64,000 nt of DNA from Methanocorpusculum sp. (GTDB lineage: Archaea > Halobacteriota > Methanomicrobia > Methanomicrobiales > Methanocorpusculaceae), in contig NZ_JAUSPQ010000008.1 of assembly GCF_030655665.1 (NCBI RefSeq), positions 186,001 to 250,000 of the forward strand, read 5' to 3'. Positions 30,243 to 38,766 of the stretch are shown in pieces. The notes beneath the pieces were generated by a model. It saw only the letters and a list, made by a program, of their open reading frames with translations. It did no database searches and had not been told where the DNA came from. The translations under genes and the position numbers were made by a program. Each line of letters begins with the position of its first letter. Within the stretch, counting starts at the first letter, position 1.

Positions 30243-31171
30243 TCCCCTGGGTAACGGTGTGGGGCTACGGCGCCGAGATCAAGTCGACGCAGGATTCGCT
30301 CCTCGTCCGGCAGAAGGGCACGCAGACCAGATATCCACTGGACGGCATGCGGCATCTCCTGATCGCGGGGGGGCACACGCTCCATACCTCGGTCCTGGAA
30401 CGCCTCGCGGATCGCGGTATCGCGGTATCGTTTTTCACGGCGCACGGCAAACCGGTCGGTGGACTGTACGGGAAAAGCGGTCCCTCGCTTGCGGCAGTCC
30501 AGCGTGATATCCCGATCCACAAGTTCGCGATGGCCTCGATCCGTTCCTCTCTCGACGCACGGCTGAGATATATCAACGAGCTTGCCGAGGTGGATCCTGA
30601 CGGTCTGTATTTAAAAGGCGAGTTTGATATCCTCACCGCCGCACGAAGTGAACTGGATTTCCTGATCACCCTGCCGGAGATCGGCCGGGCGTTCTCTCTA
30701 ACGAAGACGATGTATTACGAGATCCTGAGTAGGACCCTGCCGAAGACGCTTGGATTCCGCAGACGGACCCAGCCCCCGTTTATGGATCCGGTGAACGTGA
30801 TGATGTCCCACGGATATGCCGTAATGTATGCGACCTTCGCCGTTGCCTGTACGGGTGCGGGTCTCGATCTCTCCCGAGGGGCACTGTACGGCGGGATCGT
30901 GCCGGTGATCGGCGGCAAGGGAGGCTGCGTTCTTGATCTTATGGAGCCGGCGACTATTTCGATGGTGGACCGGGTCATCGTGCAGATGGCGAAAGAAGGC
31001 CGTCTTGACGGGGCGTATGAGGTCACGACCCGGTGTCTTCTCTCGAATGAACTCAAAGAGGAGTTCATGACACGGCTGAACGGTTCGATCGATACAGGTC
31101 TGATCCAGGAAAATGTGAGCCGGTACGCCGAGGCAGTGAGAGATGGCGGCGAGATCATATTTCATTACTGA
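30239..31171 (+). CDS. cas1: Stand-alone Cas1 homologue lacking the active-site His
   Basis: A 310-residue protein of the Cas1 integrase family. The N-terminal beta domain (1-90) is followed by the alpha domain. The landmark Arg-Arg-x-x-Pro-Pro-x-x-Asp-Pro-Val-Asn is at about 175-186, Gly-Leu-Asp at 208-210 and Leu-Asp-Leu-Met-Glu-Pro at 232-237. Canonical Cas1 has a Glu, a His in a Gly-x-Leu-His motif and an acidic pair. Here Glu147 is a candidate first ligand and Asp233/Glu236 are kept, but Gly-Ala-Leu-Tyr places Tyr217 at the His position. No cas2, other adaptation gene or CRISPR array is seen in the window. It is coupled to the archaemetzincin gene. Solo Cas1 lineages are known in methanogens; whether this one still integrates DNA is doubtful. 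Confidence 0.85.
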   Translation: MIPWVTVWGYGAEIKSTQDSLLVRQKGTQTRYPLDGMRHLLIAGGHTLHTSVLERLADRGIAVSFFTAHGKPVGGLYGKSGPSLAAVQRDIPIHKFAMASIRSSLDARLRYINELAEVDPDGLYLKGEFDILTAARSELDFLITLPEIGRAFSLTKTMYYEILSRTLPKTLGFRRRTQPPFMDPVNVMMSHGYAVMYATFAVACTGAGLDLSRGALYGGIVPVIGGKGGCVLDLMEPATISMVDRVIVQMAKEGRLDGAYEVTTRCLLSNELKEEFMTRLNGSIDTGLIQENVSRYAEAVRDGGEIIFHY

Positions 31172-31243
31172 TTCCAAAAGCATAAGAGTCCATCGCCCTA
31201 AATTATAATTCAGAGATACCTCCCATACAAGGAAAGATATACT

Positions 31244-32416
31244 ATGTTACAAATTGCTCTCGCCGGAAAACCAAACTGCGGCAAATCAACGTTTTATAAA
31301 TCGCTGACGCTTGCAAATGTTGATATCGCGAATTATCCATTCACAACCGTAAACCCGAACAAAGGCGTTGCCTATGTCCGGACAAAATGCCCATGCAAGG
31401 AGCTAGGGCTTGAAGGATGTACTGAATGTATCGACGGAAACCGGTTTATTCCGGTCGAACTTATCGATGTTGCCGGTCTTGTGCCCGATGCACACTTAGG
31501 CCGCGGTCTTGGAAATCAATTCCTTGATACCCTCCGCGAAGCCGATGCGATCATCCAGGTCGTTGATGCTTCGGGCAGTACGGATGCTGAAGGAAATCCG
31601 GTCGATGTCGGGTCAAGGAATCCAATCGAGGATGTCGAGTTTCTGCGGTACGAGTTTGCCATGTGGATGGCGGGGATCGTCGAGAAGCACAGGGCCAGAC
31701 TCGTCAGACAGGCTCAGGGCAAAGATCAGGTCCTGATCGATCTCCTTGGAGAAGCACTCGCCGGTCTTCGGATCAACGCGATCCAGATCAGAGAAGCTGT
31801 TGACGAATGCGGCATCAATCTTGCCAAAGCAACGCCGGAAGACATCGAGAAGATGTGCGAGGTCCTGTTCCGTGTTTCAAAACCGATGCTCATTGCAGCA
31901 AACAAAGCCGATCTTGCATCCGATGAAAATATCAAAGCACTGAAAGAACTTGGCGCAGTTCCGACGATCTCGGCAGGCGAACTTGCTCTCAAGAGCGCCG
32001 CACATGTAAAGATCCTGAAATATCTCCCGGGTGATGCGACCTTTGCTCCGGTCGAAGGGGCAAAACTTTCCGCACCTCAGGTAAAAGCCCTGACGATCAT
32101 TGCTCAGAACATGAAGAAGTTCGGGAGCACCGGAGTTCAGGAGATCCTGAACAAGATCGTCTTTGAGGAGATCAATATGATCGTCGTCTATCCGGTCGAG
32201 GATGACAATAAATGCTGTAATGCAAAAGGGCAGGTATTACCGGATGCATTCCTTATGCCGCTCGGTTCAACGCCGAAAGATCTGGCATTCCGTGTACACA
32301 CCGATATCGGGAACGGATTCTTATACGCTGTTGATGCCCGCACAAAGATGCGGATCAAGGATACGACGGAACTGAAAACCGGCGATATCATCAAGATCGT
32401 CAGTACCGCAAAATAA
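31244..32416 (+). CDS. ychF: YchF/Obg-family GTPase (archaeal type)
   Basis: A 390-residue redox/ribosome-associated GTPase of the Obg superfamily. The G1 motif Gly-Lys-Pro-Asn-Cys-Gly-Lys-Ser is at 8-15, the switch Tyr-Pro-Phe-Thr-Thr at 31-35, Asp-Val-Ala-Gly-Leu (G3) near 75 and Asn-Lys-Ala-Asp (G4) near 220. A short Cys cluster (Cys-Pro-Cys near 49-51, then Cys59 and Cys62) is typical of the archaeal form. The C-terminus has a TGS domain (Asp-Ala-Phe-Leu-Met-Pro then Gly-Asp-Ile-Ile-Lys-Ile-Val). The gene is single and ends in a T-tract (32420-32426). Confidence 0.93.
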   Translation: MLQIALAGKPNCGKSTFYKSLTLANVDIANYPFTTVNPNKGVAYVRTKCPCKELGLEGCTECIDGNRFIPVELIDVAGLVPDAHLGRGLGNQFLDTLREADAIIQVVDASGSTDAEGNPVDVGSRNPIEDVEFLRYEFAMWMAGIVEKHRARLVRQAQGKDQVLIDLLGEALAGLRINAIQIREAVDECGINLAKATPEDIEKMCEVLFRVSKPMLIAANKADLASDENIKALKELGAVPTISAGELALKSAAHVKILKYLPGDATFAPVEGAKLSAPQVKALTIIAQNMKKFGSTGVQEILNKIVFEEINMIVVYPVEDDNKCCNAKGQVLPDAFLMPLGSTPKDLAFRVHTDIGNGFLYAVDARTKMRIKDTTELKTGDIIKIVSTAK

Positions 32417-32430
32417 TCCCCTTTTTTTGG
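32417..32430 (+). terminator. T-tract terminator after ychF
   Basis: CCCC followed by seven Ts lies right after the stop codon, an archaeal-type oligo-T terminator. Confidence 0.4.
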
Positions 32431-32470
32431 CAAATCTATATAATGGATAACTCACCAATGTAGAATACTT

Positions 32471-32788
32471 ATGGGAAGCGAAGTCTATCAGGCACAGATC
32501 CTCCGGGCGTTCTTCGATACTATTACGGGAACCGACCGGAATCTGACACGTATCTATATGTGCGTGATTTCGCTTGCCAAGCTGAGAATGGAATCTCCGG
32601 AGCGGCTGCGATTCCTCGTTGAGCAGATGCAGGTCAGCAAAACAAAACGCGAACTCTCGATCGATATTCTGGATTATATGGTCGAGTCAGCAAATTCCCT
32701 TGATTCCTGGGCAGGTCAATCCGCGTTCGGTATCACGACCTCGCAAAAGTCTGATGATTTCGGCAGCGTCTCACTTGATTCTCTGTGA
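32471..32788 (+). CDS. Conserved-looking small helical protein, unknown function
   Basis: This 105-residue protein is not recognised. It appears all-helical, with an N-terminal Tyr-Gln-Ala-Gln-Ile-Leu-Arg-Ala-Phe-Phe helix and a central Glu-Ser-Pro-Glu-Arg-Leu-Arg-Phe-Leu-Val-Glu-Gln-Met helix. The tail is Ser and Asp-rich and probably flexible. GC content and codon use resemble the core genes on both sides, so it is likely a native gene. It has its own promoter-like TATAATGG upstream (about 32438-32446), and a T-tract lies 50 bases after the stop. Confidence 0.65.
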   Translation: MGSEVYQAQILRAFFDTITGTDRNLTRIYMCVISLAKLRMESPERLRFLVEQMQVSKTKRELSIDILDYMVESANSLDSWAGQSAFGITTSQKSDDFGSVSLDSL

Positions 32789-32835
32789 TCTCTCTCACGC
32801 ATTCTGACGGTTTTTCCCGGATACAAAGAGAATAA

Positions 32836-32862
32836 ACCCTTTTTTTTGAAAAAATATTTTTG
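32836..32862 (+). terminator. T-tract terminator before the symporter gene
   Basis: Eight Ts at 32840-32847 and a further T-rich patch follow the 105-residue gene. The spacing fits transcription ending here before the independent symporter promoter. Confidence 0.35.
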
Positions 32863-32913
32863 AGACCCAAATACTACGAGTTAATTATCCATTATAGAGA
32901 AACGCTTTAACTC

Positions 32914-34371
32914 ATGAGTGTTTTAGAGGTCATTAACGATACCGTTGCTTCCGTCAACGGGGTCGTCAATACGTATGCATGGTATCTTGCATTCGTATTC
33001 CTTATCGGTATTGGTCTATACTTTACCGTAAAATCGAAAGGCGTCCAGATCAATCGTCTGGGTGAATCATGCAGAGTTGCGTTTACCGGTTTACGCGCAC
33101 AAAAAGGTAAACAGACCATCTCATCGTTCCAGGCATTCTGCGTCAGTATGGGTGCCCGTATCGGTGTCGGAAATATCGCCGGTGTCGCCGTCGCAATCGT
33201 CATGGGTGGTCCCGGTGCTGTTTTCTGGATGTGGATCTTTGCCCTGATCGGCGCGGCAACCAGTTTCGTTGAAACAACGGTCGGTCAGATTTACAAAGAA
33301 AAGAAGGATGACGGCCATTTCCACGGCGGTCCGGCATTCTACATTAAGAACGGTCTCGGCAAACCAAAGTTCGCTGCTTTCATCGCAATTCTGATCATCA
33401 TCACCTACGGTCTGATGTTCATTGGTGTGCAGGCAAACACCGCAACTCTCGCCTTTTCCAACGCATTTGGCACTGAACAGATCGTCTTTGCAGTGATCAT
33501 CACCATTCTTGCAGCCTTAGTCGTTTTCGGCGGTATCAGACGTGTTGCAAAAGTTTCAACATGGCTTGTTCCGGCAATGGCAATCATCTGGCTCCTTCTG
33601 TGTCTTATGATCGTCCTCGTGAACTTCACCCAGGTCTCTCTTGTTATCCAGACGATCTTTTCCTACGCATTCGGCGTTCAGGCATTTGTCGGCGGAGGAA
33701 TCGGAGCAGCAATCATGTGGGGTCTGAAGCGTGGTGTGTTCTCGAACGAAGCTGGTATCGGTTCTATCCCGAACGTCTCCTCGTCCGCAGATGTTAAACA
33801 CCCGGTAAAGCAGGGACTTATGCAGTCTGTCGGTGTCTTAATCGATACACTCGTGGTTTGTTCCGCAACTGCCTTTGTCGTCATCATCTACACGAATGTT
33901 GCATACCCCGGATACTCCGGCATCCCGGTTTCCGGAGCAGCCCTCGTTCAGGAAGCGATGAGCGCAACCTTCCTTGGAGCAGCAGGTCCGTATGTCATCG
34001 CCGTCTTCATGCTGGTCTTTGCATTCAGCAGTCTGATCAGTTACTACTCCATGAGTGAAACGAACACCAAGTTCATCACTGAAAAGAAAGGAGCAGTTGT
34101 TGTTCTCCGTGTTGCGATCGTTGCAATGGTCTTTATCTCATCCATGATGTCGATGGGTCTTGCATGGGATCTCGCAGACACGTTCCAGGCACTTATGGGT
34201 ATCTTCAACATGGGTGTCTTACTTCTTCTGGGTAAACATGCCTTCGAAGCACTCAAAGACTACTTTGACCAGAAAGCTGACGGAATCGTTGATCCAGTCT
34301 TCAACGCATCCTGCCTCAGCGACTCAACAGGTGTTACCTGCTGGTCCGGCGAAGACGAAGAGAAGAAATAA
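32914..34371 (+). CDS. Sodium/alanine symporter, AGCS family
   Basis: A 485-residue integral membrane protein with about 11 hydrophobic spans. AGCS carriers import alanine or glycine with Na+. Family signatures include the early Gly-Ile-Gly-Leu-Tyr-Phe-Thr segment, a Gly-Asn-Ile-Ala-Gly-Val-Ala-Val-Ala segment near 88-96 in the Na+ site, a Trp-Met-Trp segment, a Phe-His-Gly-Gly-Pro-Ala-Phe-Tyr segment near 136-143 and an Asn-Glu-Ala-Gly-Ile-Gly-Ser-Ile-Pro segment near 277-285. The C-terminal tail is short and acidic. The gene stands alone, preceded by an AT-rich promoter region and followed by a T-tract. Confidence 0.92.
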   Translation: MSVLEVINDTVASVNGVVNTYAWYLAFVFLIGIGLYFTVKSKGVQINRLGESCRVAFTGLRAQKGKQTISSFQAFCVSMGARIGVGNIAGVAVAIVMGGPGAVFWMWIFALIGAATSFVETTVGQIYKEKKDDGHFHGGPAFYIKNGLGKPKFAAFIAILIIITYGLMFIGVQANTATLAFSNAFGTEQIVFAVIITILAALVVFGGIRRVAKVSTWLVPAMAIIWLLLCLMIVLVNFTQVSLVIQTIFSYAFGVQAFVGGGIGAAIMWGLKRGVFSNEAGIGSIPNVSSSADVKHPVKQGLMQSVGVLIDTLVVCSATAFVVIIYTNVAYPGYSGIPVSGAALVQEAMSATFLGAAGPYVIAVFMLVFAFSSLISYYSMSETNTKFITEKKGAVVVLRVAIVAMVFISSMMSMGLAWDLADTFQALMGIFNMGVLLLLGKHAFEALKDYFDQKADGIVDPVFNASCLSDSTGVTCWSGEDEEKK

Positions 34372-34402
34372 TCCTTCGGGATTTCCTCTCATTTTTTTAT
34401 TT
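34372..34402 (+). terminator. T-rich terminator after the symporter gene
   Basis: Seven Ts (near 34394-34400) follow the stop in an otherwise pyrimidine-rich stretch. Confidence 0.35.
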
Positions 34403-34475
34403 GCTTTTCCCCGCAGGACAGGCCATCACCAAAATCCTTGGGTCTTTTTCTCTTAGTAAATCCAATACTGTATCA

Positions 34476-35318
34476 ATGGATTGTGTCCTTCTTGCAAGCG
34501 GCAGTAAAGGAAACTGCATCTATGTTGGCAATGATTCCGATTCGATCGTAATTGATGCCGGTCTTGGATATCTTATGCGGACACTGCAGAGTCTGCACCT
34601 GAATACCGATAATCTCCGCGGGCTTTGTGTTACCCACGAACACTCGGATCATGTCAGGTCTGCGAAAGCGTTTGTAAAAGCTGCGCGTGTTCCGGTTTTT
34701 GCTTCAGGCGGGACACTGAACGCCCTTGAGGAAGGAAATATAATTCCCGCTTCCGCAAAGCGGATCCTCTGTCATGAACATATCCCGGTCGAAGCCGGCG
34801 GTCTGAAGATCACCACGTTTCGGGCATACCATGATGCGGCCGAGCCCACAGGTTTCGTCATCGACGACGGGGATTCAAGGATCGGGATATGTCTTGATAC
34901 CCACGAGGTTTCGGATACGATGAAAACGATCCTTTCAGCCTGTGATGCCGTTGTTCTGGAGAGTAACTACTGCTCTGAAGCAATGAAATCGGATCGGTTC
35001 CCGGAATGCGAAATGTGCCGGTCGTGCGGGGCGGAATGTCAGGGAAACAAATGTGTGCTCCGGGTGTATCCCAGATACCTCAAAGACCGGATCCAAAATG
35101 ACGGGCATCTCTCGAACGAGGATTCGTCAGCATGCATCGCAGAGCTCTCGAAGGATGTCGGGATCATCGCGCTTGCCCATCTTTCGGAAAATTACAATCG
35201 TCCAAACATCGCCCGTGAGATGGCCTTGGCGGCAGCAGGCGAAAGCGGAACGAAAATATTTGTCAGTGATCAGCTTGCAGAATACCGGGAACGCCGGCTC
35301 GTAAAGTTTCAGGTGTAG
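34476..35318 (+). CDS. Metallo-beta-lactamase-fold hydrolase (YycJ/COG1235-like)
   Basis: I place the start at the ATG at 34476 because the family opens with a Leu-Ala-Ser-Gly-Ser-Lys-Gly-Asn segment, here at residues 6-13; the longer frame has no support. The 280-residue product has Thr-His-Glu-His-Ser-Asp-His at 53-59, the metal site of the fold, and further His and Asp ligands (His119 region, Asp146). Between about 183 and 197 there is an unusual Cys-rich insert with five cysteines (Cys-x-x-Cys-x-x-Cys...Cys...Cys) that could bind zinc or Fe-S. DNA ligase follows five bases after the stop, so a DNA or RNA processing role is plausible. Confidence 0.85.
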   Translation: MDCVLLASGSKGNCIYVGNDSDSIVIDAGLGYLMRTLQSLHLNTDNLRGLCVTHEHSDHVRSAKAFVKAARVPVFASGGTLNALEEGNIIPASAKRILCHEHIPVEAGGLKITTFRAYHDAAEPTGFVIDDGDSRIGICLDTHEVSDTMKTILSACDAVVLESNYCSEAMKSDRFPECEMCRSCGAECQGNKCVLRVYPRYLKDRIQNDGHLSNEDSSACIAELSKDVGIIALAHLSENYNRPNIAREMALAAAGESGTKIFVSDQLAEYRERRLVKFQV

Positions 35319-35323
35319 GAAAT

Positions 35324-36964
35324 ATGCAGTTTGTTGAGTTTGCAGCTATCTGTAATACCATCGAGGAAACTTCCTCGCGTCTTGCCACGGCAGATATTCT
35401 GGCCGAAAAGTTCCCGAGCCTCACGGAGGAGGAACTGCCTGTCTTCGTCAGATTCATGCGCGGGAAACTGTTTCCCGACTGGTCATCCGAGAAACTCGGG
35501 TTCGGCCCGAACCTTCTGTATGATGCCCTCGCCTACGTTATCGGCAAAAAACGGGATTATGTGGTCTCGGCAATAAACAACTCAGGCGACGTCGGAAAAG
35601 TTGTTGAGAGTCTTCTCGAAAAACGTGAACAGACGATGTTCTTCTCGGAAGAACTTGATCTGCTGGATGTGAACGAGCGTTTTCTGCTGATGGCAAAATC
35701 CTCCGGCAGAAGATCCCAGCAGGAACGGCTCAGATCCGCCCAGTATCTTCTCTCGAATGCGACTCCGCTGGAAGGAAGATACCTTGCACGACTCATGCTC
35801 GAAGAGATGCGGATCGGGGTAGGGGAAGGAGTCGTCAAGGATGCCGTTGCAAAAGCATTCGGCGTCCCGGCAGACGTGATCGAGCATGCCCACCAGGCCC
35901 TCAACGATCTGGGTGAAGTGGCCACCCTCGCAAAATCCGATCCAGGCAGACTCACCGAGGTCCATATCACGGCTTTTAGGCCGGTGAAGATGATGCTTGC
36001 CCAGCAGGGATCCATCACCTCCATGGTCGAAACCCACGGAAAACTCGCTGCGGAAAATAAATACGACGGCAGCAGATTCCAGTTCCACAAATCCGGGGGA
36101 AAATGTGCGATCTACTCCCGGCGGCTGGAAGAGATGACGGCTTCTCTTCCTGACGTGGTTGAGATGCTGGATGCGGCAACAACGCATGACGTCATCATCG
36201 ACGGCGAAGTGATCGCCATCATGAATGGAAAACCCATGCCTTTCCAGACGATCCTCCGACGGATCCGCAGGAAGCACGATATCGGGGATGCCAAAGAAGC
36301 GATCACCCTTCTTCCCTGGGTGTTTGATATCCTGGCGGCCGACGGCGAGACCCTGATCGATCAGCCGTTCTTCCGCCGCCGGCAGATCCTCGAGTCGGTG
36401 ATGACCACATATATCGCTCCGCAGATCGTCAGCGATTCCGCAGAAGAGATCGAAGCGTACTATCATGCCTCGCTCGACAGCGGCAATGAAGGGATCATGC
36501 TTAAAGTTCTCGACTCGCCGTATCTGCCGGGAAACCGGGGCAAGCTCTGGATTAAGATCAAGCCGGAGGTCGATACGATTGATCTGGTGGTCACGGGCGC
36601 AGAGTGGGGAGAAGGAAAACGTGCGAAGATGTTCGGCTCGTTCCTTCTTGCCTGTCAGGATGAGAACGGCGATCTCCTGGAGATCTCGCGTGTGGCGACC
36701 GGCATCGATGACTCGATGCTTTCGACCCTGTATGATCTGTTCAAGGAAAAGATCATTGCAGAAAAAGGAAAGACGGTTTCGTTTGAACCGGATGTGGTGT
36801 TTGAGGTGGGGTATGCCGAACTCCAGAGGAGTACCAATTACGCGGCAGGATACGCTCTTCGGTTCCCGCGTTTTGTCAGACTGCGGGATGACAAGGATGT
36901 GTATGAGATTGAGACGCTGGAGAGCCTGACCCGCCGGTATTCTCTCCAAAACAAGGAAGAGTAA
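35324..36964 (+). CDS. lig: ATP-dependent DNA ligase
   Basis: A 546-residue archaeal replicative-type ligase that seals nicks, joining Okazaki fragments. The N-terminal DNA-binding domain (1-210) is helical. The adenylation motif Lys-Tyr-Asp-Gly-Ser-Arg starts at Lys246, the residue that accepts AMP. Motif III (Asp-Gly-Glu-Val), motif IV (Glu-Gly-Ile-Met-Leu-Lys) and motif V (Lys-Ile-Lys) follow in order, and an OB-fold closes the protein. Length is close to the usual 550-600. It is tightly spaced behind the MBL hydrolase gene. Confidence 0.95.
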   Translation: MQFVEFAAICNTIEETSSRLATADILAEKFPSLTEEELPVFVRFMRGKLFPDWSSEKLGFGPNLLYDALAYVIGKKRDYVVSAINNSGDVGKVVESLLEKREQTMFFSEELDLLDVNERFLLMAKSSGRRSQQERLRSAQYLLSNATPLEGRYLARLMLEEMRIGVGEGVVKDAVAKAFGVPADVIEHAHQALNDLGEVATLAKSDPGRLTEVHITAFRPVKMMLAQQGSITSMVETHGKLAAENKYDGSRFQFHKSGGKCAIYSRRLEEMTASLPDVVEMLDAATTHDVIIDGEVIAIMNGKPMPFQTILRRIRRKHDIGDAKEAITLLPWVFDILAADGETLIDQPFFRRRQILESVMTTYIAPQIVSDSAEEIEAYYHASLDSGNEGIMLKVLDSPYLPGNRGKLWIKIKPEVDTIDLVVTGAEWGEGKRAKMFGSFLLACQDENGDLLEISRVATGIDDSMLSTLYDLFKEKIIAEKGKTVSFEPDVVFEVGYAELQRSTNYAAGYALRFPRFVRLRDDKDVYEIETLESLTRRYSLQNKEE

Positions 36965-37013
36965 CTGGAATATTTGTCATCACCCATATCATTTTCCCTG
37001 AAGAGAGAGTAGT

Positions 37014-37820
37014 ATGAATATGCGAGTCTTTGTACTGCTGGCGATGATGTCTCTCATTATGCTGTCCTGTTTTTCGGCAGGATGTGTTGAACAGACACCT
37101 TCTCAGAATGATATTTTGGCAGATGTGATCTCATCGCTGCACGAAACCCTCACTACGACGGCAGACGAGGCACGATCCGCAGCCGAGTTCTATGCTGCCG
37201 ACCCGACTCCTGAGAACGGCCGTCAGGCTCTGGCGACCCTGTATCAGAGGACAACACTGACCCATGACCTGTTGATCGCCGATGAGAACGGGATCGTGCG
37301 TGCAGTCTATCCAAATAACATCATAAGTACACTTGGTCAGAACTTGAGCAGCTATCCGCCAAACAAAGAGATCTTTGCCGGGACAGATGTGTATGTCTCC
37401 GACTATATGGTTCTGGAAAACGGAATGGAGGCATATCTTCTCTCGGTCCCGATCGAAATTTCCAATGAATATGCCGGGTATATCAGTCTGAGTTTCGATC
37501 CGTATCGTCTCTTTGGCCCGGAAGAGCAGAAAGTCTTTGAAAAAGGGTACAACCTCTGGGTCATGCAGATGAACGGCGTTCAGGTGTTCGATGCGGATGT
37601 TTCGGAAGCCGGCGTCAATCTCCTGACCGATCCGGATTATGCGATGATCCGGGAAATGGCAGAGCTCGTCGCAGCAAACTCTTCGGGTGAGACGAAATAT
37701 GTCTATACAGCCGATATAGGTACAGATGTTGTTGAAAAAACAGCAGTATGGGACACTCTCTCATTTGGCGAGAAAGACTGGCGTGTTGTCCTGACGAAGT
37801 CGGATGCGGGATCAAGCTAA
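37014..37820 (+). CDS. Membrane-anchored lipoprotein with a Cache-like sensor domain
   Basis: The 268 residues begin with a signal peptide ending Ser-Ala-Gly before Cys24, a lipobox, so the protein should be displayed outside the cell. Residues 30-260 resemble an extracytoplasmic PAS-like (Cache) ligand-binding domain: a long first helix, then Leu-Leu-Ile-Ala-Asp-Glu-Asn-Gly-Ile-Val-Arg, a Val-Ser-Asp-Tyr-Met segment, a Leu-Ser-Val-Pro-Ile segment and a Tyr-Ala-Gly-Tyr-Ile-Ser-Leu strand. There is no transmembrane or output domain after it, unlike chemoreceptors. It may bind a small ligand and act with another membrane protein. It is the last gene before tRNA-Gln, which is on the other strand. 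Confidence 0.65.
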   Translation: MNMRVFVLLAMMSLIMLSCFSAGCVEQTPSQNDILADVISSLHETLTTTADEARSAAEFYAADPTPENGRQALATLYQRTTLTHDLLIADENGIVRAVYPNNIISTLGQNLSSYPPNKEIFAGTDVYVSDYMVLENGMEAYLLSVPIEISNEYAGYISLSFDPYRLFGPEEQKVFEKGYNLWVMQMNGVQVFDADVSEAGVNLLTDPDYAMIREMAELVAANSSGETKYVYTADIGTDVVEKTAVWDTLSFGEKDWRVVLTKSDAGSS

Positions 37821-37864
37821 AAACGTAGGGAAAAAAGAACGTCCGGCGGAAAAAAATATCAGAT

Positions 37865-37936
37865 ACTCCTGGGCGGACTCGAACCACCGTCTCCGGCTCC
37901 AAAGGCCGGAATGATTGACCACTACACTACAGGAGT
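37865..37936 (-). tRNA. tRNA-Gln (anticodon TTG)
   Basis: On the minus strand the 72 bases fold into a cloverleaf. The acceptor stem ACTCCTG pairs with CAGGAGT. The anticodon stem CCGGC/GCCGG encloses the loop CTTTGGA with anticodon TTG. A GGTTCGAGTCC T arm is present. CCA is not encoded. Confidence 0.93.
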
Positions 37937-38321
37937 TCGTGTCTCACAGACTAATACACTTCTCATTTTATGAGAGGTTCTTACTGGGAACCTTCTAACA
38001 CGCTGCTCGCGTGAATGGGAAAGGAACTATCTTCTCCAGACATGTCGGTCTGGAAAGTATTTGTAGATTTCCGAATTTTCATCGGCAGTCTCTCAAATAA
38101 GATGGTTTCAATGGAGTTGAATCATCGGGTGATGTTTCGCGGCGTTCCTCCTATTACTTCTTTTTTTGTGATGACATTGGATTCTTTTTGTTGCTACTTT
38201 GTAGATGGGGAGAGATGTGCTTGTCAAAATTCTTGCAGGTTGAACGCTATATTAGGATGATCTATCAGAGATAATCTCATGGAGAAAATCTATTATCTCA
38301 CACCTCCCATTATTTTATATC
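37937..38321. other. Gene-poor gap between tRNA-Gln and the HicA-like pair
   Basis: A frame across 38015-38260 has no family match, many rare-looking Cys and Phe, and no ribosome site; I do not accept it. The end (38285-38320) is AT-rich and likely contains the promoter of the following pair. Confidence 0.4.
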
Positions 38322-38765
38322 ATGCAGGCAGCTGAGACAAGACCACAGCGGGCGACCATTTCTATCTCTTCTGAGATTAAGGAGCGGGTTATCCAGCGCA
38401 AGCGGGGTCATCAGACGTATGATGATGTGTTGGGACAGATGCTTGATATGCTGGATGTGGGTGATGAAGGGACTGCGCATGGGGTAGTGTTTCTTTCTGA
38501 GGTCCCCATTGGAAAAGATAACGAGATGAAGAAGTTGAAAATACCCATTCCTCTTCAATTGCATATCGACCAGAAAAACGGGTTTATTGATCTGGCAAAT
38601 CCCGAATTTAAGATTCTTGTCTCCTGTGAAACATTGGAAGAGGCTTTAGAGGAGGCTGGATTACAATTTTCCGATAGTTTTGACCAGTATAATGATCCTG
38701 ATGTTTCAATGACAGCGGCCTCAAAAGAGTTTGGGAAAAAATTGCGGGATGCTGTGTGGCTCTAA
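38322..38765 (+). CDS. Putative antitoxin with an N-terminal RHH/VapB-like segment
   Basis: The first 45 residues of this 147-residue protein (Arg-Ala-Thr-Ile-Ser-Ile-Ser strand, then Ile-Lys-Glu-Arg-Val and a Tyr-Asp-Asp-Val-Leu-Gly-Gln-Met-Leu helix) match archaeal ribbon-helix-helix or VapB-like antitoxins that bind DNA. The rest is a separate acidic domain with beta strands (Ile-Pro-Ile-Pro-Leu-Gln-Leu, then Phe-Lys-Ile-Leu-Val-Ser) and helices. The next gene is a HicA-like toxin one base after the stop. Pairing an RHH-type protein with a HicA-like toxin is less usual than HicB, so the classification is tentative. Confidence 0.55.
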   Translation: MQAAETRPQRATISISSEIKERVIQRKRGHQTYDDVLGQMLDMLDVGDEGTAHGVVFLSEVPIGKDNEMKKLKIPIPLQLHIDQKNGFIDLANPEFKILVSCETLEEALEEAGLQFSDSFDQYNDPDVSMTAASKEFGKKLRDAVWL

Positions 38766-38766
38766 T

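Noticed and set aside
35582-36949. 455-codon frame opposite the DNA ligase gene
   Set aside because: The ligase motifs are complete on the plus strand; the opposing frame is compositional.
38015-38260. 81-codon frame between tRNA-Gln and the HicA-like pair
   Set aside because: It has no ribosome site, an odd residue make-up and no family similarity.
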